Below are positions 33,764 through 43,225 of a stretch of DNA of 64,000 nt, one piece after another (position 1 is the stretch's first letter; each line of letters begins with the position of its first letter). The notes beneath the pieces were generated by a model. The model worked only from the letters and a program-made list of their open reading frames with translations, was not told where the DNA came from and ran no database searches. The position numbers and the translations under genes were made by a program. Location: contig NZ_CP042467.1 in NCBI RefSeq assembly GCF_007993755.1, positions 4,798,001-4,862,000 of the forward strand. Reading direction: 5' to 3'. The stretch is from Microvenator marinus (lineage in GTDB: Bacteria > Myxococcota_A > Bradymonadia > Bradymonadales > Bradymonadaceae).

Positions 33764-35417
33764 CTTCTTCTTCGAAGAGTTTTCCGTACTTATCTAGCTT
33801 GTTGAGCACGTCGCCTTCTTCTTCGCCCTCGGCGCCTTCTTCCGACTCTTCTTCGTCGGCTTCAGAGTCTTCGCCGGCCGAGCTTTCCGAAAGTTCAGAA
33901 GATTCGGAATCAGCCGAGCTCTCGGAGAGATCTGAGTCTTCGCCTTCTTCAGCTTCTTCGCCATCCTCAAGGGGCGCGAGTTCAACCTTGAGGCCGCTTG
34001 CTCCATATTGGATTGGGTCGCGCAAGAAGACGAATCCACCGCGCTTGTCCAAAATCTTCATCACATCTTTTGAGCTGTAGAGGTCGGCCAAAATCTCGTC
34101 GATATTATCGTAACGGTCGCTCTGATCGTCCATGGACATGCGGTCGAAGATATCATCGAGTTTACGCGGAATGTCCGGGTAGAAGCTCGAAGGCATCGGA
34201 GAGCGACGGCCAGGCACTTTGCCGGTCAACATCTCGTAAAGCATGATTCCAAGCGAGTAGATATCACTCTTGACGCTCGAGGCGTTCGGGTCACGGAACT
34301 GTTCCGGACTCATGTAGGCCACGGTTCCGACGCCTACATAAACCTGATTGGCACGCGATCCGTCGAGCTCCACCACTTGGGAGATTCCGAAGTCCGTGAT
34401 AAGCGCGTTGCCTGCAGAATCGAGCACCACGTTCTCAGGCTTGATGCCACCGTGGGTCACGTCGTGATCGTGTGCCGACGAAAGTGCGTGCAGGATTTGG
34501 AGGAAGTACTTGAGCGCCACCTGGAGGGGAGGGCGCCCATCAACATCGATGAGTCGGCGTAGGTTTCCATTAGGTGCGAGTTGCATGACCACAAACGGAA
34601 AGCGGGCGTCGGTGTCGAGGTCGATCGTTTGGATGATATTGGGGTGAATCAGTCGAGACTGAGTCTGAACGATCTGGGTGAAGCGTGCGATGATATCGCT
34701 TCGCTGGACACCCGCAAACACGTCGAAGATCTCTTTGATCTCTTTGAGCGCGACCACGCGATCAAGTTTAACCTGCTTGGCTTTGAACACGGTCCCCATA
34801 CCACCGCTTCCAAGCTCTTCGAGCCTTTCATAGAGGCCCGACGAAGCAGGTGTTGCGGATTCTGGTGAAACGGCTTTCTGGTTGCCGGTAGAAAAACGTC
34901 GTTCGCGAAGTGGATCTTGTGTCATCGTATTCGTCGCAGGTGGAGTTGAGGGTTCAAAGGGCTCGGTCGAGAAATCCACGTCGGGGATCGCGAGATCGGG
35001 CCCAGTATTTTCGTCTTGGTCGAGTTCTAGCGGCTCTGGATTGGGTTCAGAAATCTCGCCGAAACCCTCCAGAATATTGTCCACATCGAAGTCTAGCCCG
35101 TCATCATCGTCTAGCTTCAGGTGGGCGCCAAGCGAGCTCTTAACGTCTTCTCGCCATACATCCGGATTGTGCAAGGCCTCATGGGTAGAGGCCGAAATCG
35201 TGATCGAGTCGTTGACCCGGTCGTATTCGGCATAGCCGTGATTTTCCAGAAATCGGATATACGTCAGAAGATGCAGGTTCAGCTTCGGGAGCGTTTGCTG
35301 CATGGCGGTATATGAGGCGGAACCATCGGGATTCTGATCACGAATTGCGCTGGCGATAATCTTCAGATCATCGAGCGCGACCCCGAGAGTTGGACCTTTT
35401 GTTGTAGAATCAACCAT
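33753..35417 (-). CDS. Ser/Thr protein kinase-like protein, probable pseudokinase (HGG in place of HRD)
   Basis: 554-residue kinase-fold protein. An N-terminal domain (1-100, helical) and a low-complexity linker precede the kinase domain: glycine loop GSGGMG at 203-208, Lys225 in VVALKEI, DFG at 342-344. The catalytic loop reads HGGIKPEN (from 322), so the proton-accepting Asp of HRD/HGD is Gly324 (codon GGC, bases 34446-34448). The activation segment and SPEQFRDP are otherwise intact, so ATP binding may persist while phosphotransfer is doubtful. The last 90 residues form a Glu/Asp/Ser-rich tail. Start at 35417 is by protein alignment, there is no strong ribosome-binding site. It sits 66 bases after a membrane protein gene. 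Confidence 0.85.
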   Translation of the reverse strand: MVDSTTKGPTLGVALDDLKIIASAIRDQNPDGSASYTAMQQTLPKLNLHLLTYIRFLENHGYAEYDRVNDSITISASTHEALHNPDVWREDVKSSLGAHLKLDDDDGLDFDVDNILEGFGEISEPNPEPLELDQDENTGPDLAIPDVDFSTEPFEPSTPPATNTMTQDPLRERRFSTGNQKAVSPESATPASSGLYERLEELGSGGMGTVFKAKQVKLDRVVALKEIKEIFDVFAGVQRSDIIARFTQIVQTQSRLIHPNIIQTIDLDTDARFPFVVMQLAPNGNLRRLIDVDGRPPLQVALKYFLQILHALSSAHDHDVTHGGIKPENVVLDSAGNALITDFGISQVVELDGSRANQVYVGVGTVAYMSPEQFRDPNASSVKSDIYSLGIMLYEMLTGKVPGRRSPMPSSFYPDIPRKLDDIFDRMSMDDQSDRYDNIDEILADLYSSKDVMKILDKRGGFVFLRDPIQYGASGLKVELAPLEDGEEAEEGEDSDLSESSADSESSELSESSAGEDSEADEEESEEGAEGEEEGDVLNKLDKYGKLFEEEDED

Positions 35418-35483
35418 AGGCACCAGGTGGAGAGTAAACTGCTTGACCGAGACCGTAACCCGTAAGCGCTCAACGCGCAATAA

Positions 35484-36308
35484 TTATGGTTCGGTTGTCT
35501 TTGGTTCGACGACGGGCTCAGCCGGCGTTTCTTCCGGTGTTTTAGCCTCTGGTGGGGTTTGGGCTGGAGCCTCTTCGGTAGAAGGTTCTTGTGCGACGGG
35601 GTGTTGAGTTCCGAGCTCGAGCGCGGTCGGAGTCTCGGCGCCGAGTTGACCGGCTAGGAATGCGCTGAACCATGTCAGAGCGCCGTGCGCTCCGCTCGTG
35701 GCTTCTGCCCCTCTTGCGGCGTTGATGGCGGTGGACGGCCAGTGTCCATAACTCCCAATCACGTTGGCGGCCATGGTTGGCATCGGGGCAATCAGCCCCG
35801 CCAAAACCAGCGTTGAAACCCCGGCGAACCACCACGCCTTCTTTCCCTTCCGTTTGGAGAGTTGCCAAAATCCAAGCGGAAGCGAGAGAGTAACCACGAG
35901 CGCGATGGCCAAAACAAGCCACCACGCCGAGATCCACTGGGCAAGATAGGCACCGAGCAACCAAATAGCAGCGGTTGTGCTCAGGGTGACAAAGCCCCAC
36001 TTCATAAGCGCCAGCACCACAGGAAGTTTGCTCTTCTTCTGAGCTTGGTCAGTGGTCTCGGTCTTGGCTTCCTTCTTTGGAGCGTCGGGCTTGGTGAGTT
36101 CTGCCTTTGGGGCCTCTTTGGGAGGCGCAGGCTCGGGCATCTTGGGCTTCGTGGCAACCTTAGCCGCAGGAGCCGGCGAGTCATCCCCGGCGTCTAGGCT
36201 TGCAAGGAAAGCCTCCAAGTCCTCTTCGTCTTCGTCGATTCTCGCGGAACTACCGGAGTTCGCGCGGCTTTCAAGCTCTTTCAAAAGGGCGTCTGTATCA
36301 TCAGCCAT
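35484..36308 (-). CDS. hypothetical membrane protein with acidic N-terminus and proline-rich tails
   Basis: 274-residue protein from the ATG at 36308 (AGGA eight bases upstream). N-terminal 110 residues are polar, first acidic (DEDEEDLEAFLASLD) and then Pro/Lys/Ala-rich; three or four hydrophobic helices follow (LMKWGFVTLSTTAAIWLLG, WWLVLAIALVVTLSLPLGFW, WFAGVSTLVLAGLIAPMP), and the C-terminal 50 residues are Pro/Glu/Thr-rich. No domain recognised. It precedes the pseudokinase on the same strand and may act with it, but there is no direct evidence. Confidence 0.72.
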   Translation of the reverse strand: MADDTDALLKELESRANSGSSARIDEDEEDLEAFLASLDAGDDSPAPAAKVATKPKMPEPAPPKEAPKAELTKPDAPKKEAKTETTDQAQKKSKLPVVLALMKWGFVTLSTTAAIWLLGAYLAQWISAWWLVLAIALVVTLSLPLGFWQLSKRKGKKAWWFAGVSTLVLAGLIAPMPTMAANVIGSYGHWPSTAINAARGAEATSGAHGALTWFSAFLAGQLGAETPTALELGTQHPVAQEPSTEEAPAQTPPEAKTPEETPAEPVVEPKTTEP

Positions 36309-36398
36309 TTGGATATCCTGGATTGTGCAAGTTCCCGGAACACATGTTGACGACTCCGTCACAAGGTCCGACAATCTAAGCTTAGTCTATACATCAGG

Positions 36399-37544
36399 TT
36401 GCTAGGACACAACGACGAGAGAGTGTTGCTTTCAGTGGGGACGAGTTTGAGTTTTCCAAAACCTGGCGAAGAGTTTGAGGGGTACCATGTACTTTCGGTG
36501 CTAGGCAGCGGCGGATTCGCTCGTGTCTACAAGGCGTGGGAGCACCTACACGCGCGTCCCGTAGCCCTCAAGGTGCTCCTTCCCGAAGGTGGTGATTCGA
36601 CCCTCGTCGCCCGATTTGAAAGAGAAGGCGAAGTCCTAGCTCGACTTCAGAGTCCGTATACGGTCCGCATGCTTTCACGTGGCCACTCGGCTCTTGGGCT
36701 TCATTACATGGCCTTGGAGTTTATCGACGGCAAGAGTTTGGCGGAAGTTCGCCAGCCCGGGCAGTCCTTTGAGCCAGAGCGGGTAGTCAGGATTATTTCT
36801 CAAGTCTTGGAGTCACTCAGTGAGGCCCATCGGCTTGGAATGCTTCACAGAGATATCAAGCCCGCGAATATCATGGTTGGGCAAGACGAAGACGGGCTCG
36901 ATTTTGTGACCTTGGTGGACTTCGGGATCGCGAAGGCGAGCGATTTGCCGCTTAGAAAGGGGCTCACAACGGACGGAACCGTACTAGGGACGCCGCGCTA
37001 CATGTCGCCTGAGCAGATTCACGGCGAAGGGGAGTTGACCGCTGCGGCCGATATCTACTCGTTGGGACTCGTCGCGTACGAGCTTCTGGTCGGGCGCCGA
37101 GCCATCGAATCCGAAAAACCGATGGACATGATCTCCGAGCAACTTTCGGGGATCTCGTTCTCGCTACCTTTCGATTCAGGGGTGCCGCCAGCCTTGAGAA
37201 CGGTGGTCAACCGAATGATTGAAAAGAACAAGTCGGCCCGGTTCTCGGCGGCTGATGACGTGCTACTTGCCCTAAAGTCCCCGGATATACTTGAGCGAGA
37301 GGAGGCCGGTGGACCCTCTACCATGCAACTAACGGCGATCCGTGTTCCAACTCAGGAGTTGCCGCCAAGAGTCGAGCCGACCCCGCCGAAGTCACTGAGT
37401 TCTGACGATATCAAGAGCGCGCTACATACATCCGGAATTCGCAAGAGGTCGAGGAATCGCCTGGATAGCGTCTTGAAAGCGCTCGCTCTCTTTCTCTTGG
37501 TTTCATTGGGTGTGGTGCTGGTTCTAATCTGGCTCAGACGCTAG
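36399..37544 (+). CDS. transmembrane Ser/Thr protein kinase (Hanks type)
   Basis: Active-looking kinase, 381 aa from the first in-frame start. The domain spans about 30-300: glycine loop GSGGFA (36-41), Lys58 in VALKVL, catalytic HRDIKPAN with Asp153, DFG with Asp175, and GTPRYMSPEQIHGEG. A single transmembrane helix lies near the C-terminus (LKALALFLLVSLGVVLVLIW), leaving almost no periplasmic sensor. The start is uncertain: TTG at 36399 has no good ribosome-binding site, GTG at 36423 or 36435 are alternatives; no ATG is present before the domain. It diverges from the membrane-protein and pseudokinase gene pair. Confidence 0.88.
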   Translation: MLGHNDERVLLSVGTSLSFPKPGEEFEGYHVLSVLGSGGFARVYKAWEHLHARPVALKVLLPEGGDSTLVARFEREGEVLARLQSPYTVRMLSRGHSALGLHYMALEFIDGKSLAEVRQPGQSFEPERVVRIISQVLESLSEAHRLGMLHRDIKPANIMVGQDEDGLDFVTLVDFGIAKASDLPLRKGLTTDGTVLGTPRYMSPEQIHGEGELTAAADIYSLGLVAYELLVGRRAIESEKPMDMISEQLSGISFSLPFDSGVPPALRTVVNRMIEKNKSARFSAADDVLLALKSPDILEREEAGGPSTMQLTAIRVPTQELPPRVEPTPPKSLSSDDIKSALHTSGIRKRSRNRLDSVLKALALFLLVSLGVVLVLIWLRR

Positions 37545-37556
37545 CACGCGCACTGG

Positions 37557-38645
37557 CTACTTTCTCATGGAGATATTCAGGAGCAAGCCAACCCCTACCA
37601 TTGTGGTGAGAAGGCTCGATCCGCCGGCGCTTAAGAAGGGCAGGGTGAGCCCGACGACGGGAAGCAGACCTGTCACCATGCCGAGATTGACCACCACATG
37701 CCAAAAGATCATGGCGGCGACTCCAATCGAAACCAAGGCTCCGAACCGGTCGCGTGCTGTGGCAGAGATGCGCAACGCCCAGAGAATCAGGGCGAAGTAG
37801 AGACCCACGAGCCCAACCATTCCAAGAAATCCGTAGCGCTCTCCCCAGTTTGCGGCCACAAAGTCGTTCTCGTATTCCGGGACGAACCCTTGTTCGATCT
37901 GCGTGCTCTCGCCGCCTTTTCCGAGGATTCGCCCACTGCCAAAGGCGATGATCGATTGGCGAACCTGCCAGGAACTACCCTGTGTGTCCTCGTCCAGATT
38001 TAGGAACGAGACCACACGTGTCTTCTGGTAATCGTGCATTCCAAAATTCCAGACGACCGGAACCGAAATCAGCGCAACTACGAAGAGAACGGTGAGCGTT
38101 GGCATCCGGATGCCTTGGAAGAGCAAGATTGACCCAAAAATGGCGAGGATCACGAGCGAGGTGCCAAGGTCGGGCTGTTTGAGCACGAGGGCCACCGACG
38201 CACCCACCACTCCAAAAGGCACGATAAGATCTCGCATCGATAGTGGTCCATCGAAGTCCCGATCGTGCAGGTATTTGGCGGTGAAGAGGATCACTCCAAG
38301 CTTTAGGAGTTCGGAGGGCTGCATCATAAAGAAGCCCAGATCGAGCCATCGGTACGAGCCGTTGAGCTCGGTTCCGACTAGAAGCACAAGGACCAAGAGT
38401 ACCACCACAGAGCCGAAGAGCGCGTAGCTCCAACGCTCGTAGACGCGGTAATCGAGCAGCGCGGTAAGCGCCATGACACCGAGGCCGAGAACGAACCAGA
38501 TCGACTGCGTGATATGTACCGGCGCGCCATAAGCTGCGCCCGCAAATGAGTAGAGATTCAGGATGCCCAGCGCAGAAATCAACCCGACCAAACTCAAGAG
38601 CGGTACGTCGATTCGTCGAAGTTTCTCAAGGAGGCCCTTATTCAT
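37557..38645 (-). CDS. rodA: rod-shape determining protein RodA, SEDS peptidoglycan glycosyltransferase
   Basis: SEDS-family polymerase that makes glycan strands during cell elongation together with PBP2. The 362-residue protein has ten hydrophobic helices and family segments ELNGSYRWLDLGFFMMQPSELLKLGVILFTAKYL, LKQPDLGTSLVILAIF, IAFGSGRILGKGGESTQIEQGFVPEYENDFVAANWGERYGFLG and LPVVGLTLPFLSAGGSSLLTTMVGVGLLLNI. ATG start; the 5' end overlaps the PBP2 gene by 8 bases. Last gene of the mre operon. Confidence 0.97.
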   Translation of the reverse strand: MNKGLLEKLRRIDVPLLSLVGLISALGILNLYSFAGAAYGAPVHITQSIWFVLGLGVMALTALLDYRVYERWSYALFGSVVVLLVLVLLVGTELNGSYRWLDLGFFMMQPSELLKLGVILFTAKYLHDRDFDGPLSMRDLIVPFGVVGASVALVLKQPDLGTSLVILAIFGSILLFQGIRMPTLTVLFVVALISVPVVWNFGMHDYQKTRVVSFLNLDEDTQGSSWQVRQSIIAFGSGRILGKGGESTQIEQGFVPEYENDFVAANWGERYGFLGMVGLVGLYFALILWALRISATARDRFGALVSIGVAAMIFWHVVVNLGMVTGLLPVVGLTLPFLSAGGSSLLTTMVGVGLLLNISMRK

Positions 38646-40581
38646 CTGCCACCTCTTCTTCTAGCTCTTCCTCTTGGCCCGGGTTTCCTGGGTTTTCGGA
38701 CGGGAAGATCTCGGGAACGTTGTCACCGATCTTACGTGTGCGCGGGTCGTCTCCTTCAAACCATCGTTTCAAGATTTCCATAGCCACCGGTGTAGCATCC
38801 GAGCTTCCATGGCCTCCGTGCTCCAGAAAGACCGTGATGGCAATGGTCGGCTCCTTTGAAGGAGCGTAGGCAGAAAACCAAGCGTGGTCGCGGAATCGAA
38901 ACTCCTTGTCCCGATTTGCGACGCGTATTCGGCCGATTTTTTTGACCTGCGCGGTGCCGGTTTTGCCGGAGACTTCAACCTCTTCAATGCGATACGGGTA
39001 GGAGGTGCCACCATCCTCTTGAACGGTCATCCAGAGTCCTTTCTTCAAGACCGCCACATGTTCGTCGCTGGCCTTGATGGTCTTTCGCACCCGAGGTTCA
39101 AACTCGAAGAGGGTTGAGCCGTCGGCATTTAAGATCCGGTCGATGAGGCGCGGGTAGTAGATGGTCCCGCCGTTCGCAAGGGCTGCGTAGGCGAGCGCGG
39201 CCTGCAGGGGTGTGGTCAGCGTATCACCTTGTCCGAGCACCGTGTTGAGGGCAAAACCGTGTTGGAATCCACCCGGCGTGATCTTGGCGTGCCACTCCTT
39301 GGTGGGCACGCGACCAGGACTTTCTGAATTGACCGGATAGCCGGTGGGCTCGCCAAATCCGAAGCGGTAGGCGTACTCAGCGATCTTGTCGATCCCGAGG
39401 GTCTCCGCAACCTTGTAAAAGTACACATCACACGAGTGTTGCAAGGCTTCCATCACGTTCATCTTGCCGTGCCCGCCGCCTTTCCAACAACGGAATCGCC
39501 TGCCACCAAAAAGGTAGGAGCCCGAACATTTGATGGTGTCGTCCGGCTTCATCATGCCTTCTTCAAGCGCTGCAAGGGCTCCCGCGAGCTTGAAAATCGA
39601 CCCGGGGAAGTAGGCGCTGATCGATTTGTCCAACATCGGCTTATAGGGGTTGTTATCGGACTGAATCTTTTCGGTGGTGGAGAGCCGCCCCGACCAAGAG
39701 TTTGGGTTGAACGAGGGTTTGCTGTACGCCGCGAGTACGCTTCCATCTCGCGGATCAACCGCGACTACTGCGCCCGACGGGTAGTTCTTCATGGCTTCGT
39801 CGATGATGAGCTCAAGCCTCGAGTCGAGCGTGAGTTTCACATCGCGACCAGGGACCGGGCGAACTTTCTGATAATCACCGATAAGAAACTTGGTCTCAGC
39901 CTCTCCCTGCGGGATTCCACGGGCGTCCACCACTGACCTCTCAATGCCCGGAGAGCCCCGCAAAACGGCCTCGAATGAGCTTTCAACGCCCACTCGCCCG
40001 ATATAGTCACCTGGTCGGTAGCCCGTGGAACGCAGCTCTTTGAGCTCTTGAGAACGTATCTCGCCCACGAATCCGATGACGTGTGAGCCGACGTGTTCAA
40101 GCGGGTAGTATCGATGTGAATTCGCCTGGATTTCTAAGCCGGGGAGTCGCAGGCGGTCACCTTCAAGAAGAGCCACTTGATATCTCGGGATATCCCGTTT
40201 GACCGAGACTTCACCGGCTCTTGCTTCCAACCCCTTTTCTACGCGTTTGAGGTCAGTTTCGTTGAGGTTGAGGTACTTCGTCAGAAGCGTAAGCACCTCG
40301 GGGCGGTCCTTTTCAGAGACCAGGTGCGGGTGCACAAAAACGTCGTAGGACGGACGGTTCTCGGCCAAAACGGTTCCGTGTGCGTCCAGAATTTTTCCGC
40401 GCGGCGGCCTGGTCTCCACGTTGCGAATGATATTCTCAGTACTCGCCCGGAAATAGGTGTCTCCGTTGATCACCTGAATGTACCAGAGCCTCCCGAGGAT
40501 GATGGAAAACGCAAAGGCCACGAAGACGATTAGCCCAAGATACCGTGTGACCCCATAATCTGGTTTTTGTTTGGGCTGCAT
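38638..40581 (-). CDS. mrdA: penicillin-binding protein 2 (transpeptidase of elongation)
   Basis: Class B PBP of 647 aa that cross-links peptidoglycan with RodA. One transmembrane helix near the start (YLGLIVFVAFAFSIILGRLWYIQV), then the dimerisation domain (RGKILDAHGTVLAENRPSYDVFV). Active Ser328 is in FPGSIFKL with Lys331; further motifs are SCDVYFYKVAE and VSGKTGTAQVKK. The C-terminal end is acidic (EEELEEEVADE). It starts at ATG, 14 bases after mreD. Confidence 0.97.
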   Translation of the reverse strand: MQPKQKPDYGVTRYLGLIVFVAFAFSIILGRLWYIQVINGDTYFRASTENIIRNVETRPPRGKILDAHGTVLAENRPSYDVFVHPHLVSEKDRPEVLTLLTKYLNLNETDLKRVEKGLEARAGEVSVKRDIPRYQVALLEGDRLRLPGLEIQANSHRYYPLEHVGSHVIGFVGEIRSQELKELRSTGYRPGDYIGRVGVESSFEAVLRGSPGIERSVVDARGIPQGEAETKFLIGDYQKVRPVPGRDVKLTLDSRLELIIDEAMKNYPSGAVVAVDPRDGSVLAAYSKPSFNPNSWSGRLSTTEKIQSDNNPYKPMLDKSISAYFPGSIFKLAGALAALEEGMMKPDDTIKCSGSYLFGGRRFRCWKGGGHGKMNVMEALQHSCDVYFYKVAETLGIDKIAEYAYRFGFGEPTGYPVNSESPGRVPTKEWHAKITPGGFQHGFALNTVLGQGDTLTTPLQAALAYAALANGGTIYYPRLIDRILNADGSTLFEFEPRVRKTIKASDEHVAVLKKGLWMTVQEDGGTSYPYRIEEVEVSGKTGTAQVKKIGRIRVANRDKEFRFRDHAWFSAYAPSKEPTIAITVFLEHGGHGSSDATPVAMEILKRWFEGDDPRTRKIGDNVPEIFPSENPGNPGQEEELEEEVADE

Positions 40582-40595
40582 ATCCTACCCTCGCC

Positions 40596-41108
40596 TCATG
40601 AGAAGCGTAGACCACTTTGCCGTGGGCCAAAAACTTCTTCAATCTTGCGCAATAGAAAGAAGACTCCCGCGGCGCAAATCCCTGCAACCGGAGCCGCCCA
40701 GATTACATTCCAAGCAATCGAAGAAAGAATCCTGGAGCCGGGTGAAAACACGACGAGTACAAGCGCCATGACCAAGGCGTGAATCAGGCAGATCACAAGA
40801 CCTAGTAAGGCGTGGGTGAACGGAGAGAGCGCCTGAATCTTGAGGTTTGTGGGGCGAAGGACCAGAAAAGAGACCACCACGCCAGGCACCCAGACCGAAC
40901 TTGGCGCGCCCGATGTGAGGACCATAAAAGGCAAAAGTGCCGAGAGTGTGAGGGAAGACGGAGATAGCTTGCCGTTTAGTCCAAGCCACGTCGTCAAAGC
41001 GATCCAAATCTGAGGGGTGAGGCTTTCGAACCCAAAAACTTGAGCCGCCACGCTTTCTAGCAAGAGCAGAACCACGCCCACCAACCAGAAGACCAGAGGA
41101 TGCATCAT
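40596..41108 (-). CDS. mreD: rod shape-determining protein MreD
   Basis: Small membrane protein of the elongation complex (170 aa) with about five hydrophobic helices (FWLVGVVLLLLESVAAQVFG, VVVSFLVLRP, ALLGLVICLIHALVMALVLVVF, ISSIAWNVIWAAPVAGICAAGVFFLL). MreD sequences are poorly conserved; the assignment relies on length, topology and position between mreC and mrdA. The first of two ATGs overlaps the mreC stop by four bases (ATGA). Confidence 0.85.
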   Translation of the reverse strand: MMHPLVFWLVGVVLLLLESVAAQVFGFESLTPQIWIALTTWLGLNGKLSPSSLTLSALLPFMVLTSGAPSSVWVPGVVVSFLVLRPTNLKIQALSPFTHALLGLVICLIHALVMALVLVVFSPGSRILSSIAWNVIWAAPVAGICAAGVFFLLRKIEEVFGPRQSGLRFS

Positions 41109-41944
41109 CGCACTCCGGTCAGGACGAAGACTTCTTCGAGTCTAGAGAAATCTACGGCCGGCTCGATAGTGGCCTCTTGGAAGAGGCCTCGTTGTGCACT
41201 TTGGACCTCTTTGACCGTGCCGATAACCAGCTCTTTGGGCATGAATTCTCCCATACCGCTCGTGACCATGAGGTCGCCAGGGCGGACCTCGTCCGAATCG
41301 CGCAAATAGGAGAGCTTGGCGAAATAGTCGCTATCGTGTCCGAGTCCTTCGACGACCGCTTGAGCGCGGGTGCGCTGTGCAATGGCATCGACCCGGTGAC
41401 GCGGGTCGGAGACGATGATGACCTCGGCGTATTTATCGAACACTCGATGAACCTGCCCCACGAGGCCCTGAGCCGAGATCACGGGCATTCTTGGTTCGAT
41501 TGGTGATTCGGGTTCGAGCGCGATTCTTATGTGTAGAACGCGAAAATATGGCGAGGTGTCGCGCGCAATGACTTTGGCCGGGGTGAGGTCGAACTCTGGC
41601 CGTCGCGTCCTGAGTTCCAGGACCCTTCGAAGCCTCTCATTTTCCTGCAAAACCCCAATGAGCCTGGCTTTTTCTTCTCGAAGACGAGCGTTTTCGAGTT
41701 GGAGTTCGCGGTTTTCGACTTCGAGTTCAGATTCCAAAAATGAGTCGATAAACCCCGTGACAGCAAGGATAGAAGCCGAACTAACACCGAGCGCAGGTGT
41801 GGCTGGCAGAAGAGTGATCTTGGTCAGTAATGGGGTCTTGGTGCCTACTTCGCTGCCGGAGGACGTGGCGATGAGCGCGAAGGCGCTAATTATCAGGACG
41901 CCGAGCGCGAGCTTTGAGCGATGCTGGTTCCAAAAGACGTTCAA
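41105..41944 (-). CDS. mreC: rod shape-determining protein MreC
   Basis: Periplasmic scaffold of the elongasome (279 aa): an N-terminal membrane helix, a coiled coil (SELEVENRELQLENARLREEKARL) and a beta-rich domain with RVIARDTSPYFRVLHI-like and ISAQGLVGQVHRVFDKYAEVIIVSDPRHRVDA segments. It binds PBP2 and connects it to MreB and MreD. Gap to mreB is 14 bases. Confidence 0.95.
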   Translation of the reverse strand: MNVFWNQHRSKLALGVLIISAFALIATSSGSEVGTKTPLLTKITLLPATPALGVSSASILAVTGFIDSFLESELEVENRELQLENARLREEKARLIGVLQENERLRRVLELRTRRPEFDLTPAKVIARDTSPYFRVLHIRIALEPESPIEPRMPVISAQGLVGQVHRVFDKYAEVIIVSDPRHRVDAIAQRTRAQAVVEGLGHDSDYFAKLSYLRDSDEVRPGDLMVTSGMGEFMPKELVIGTVKEVQSAQRGLFQEATIEPAVDFSRLEEVFVLTGVR

Positions 41945-41958
41945 GCCGAATACCGATC

Positions 41959-43137
<1,179 letters not shown>

Positions 43138-43225
43138 TTAAGGTGTGCCGCTAACATCCGGTGCCTTTCGTCCGCGGGAGCGGCGGAAGCTCGCAAAATA
43201 ACACAAGAATTGTGCAGGAAGTCCT

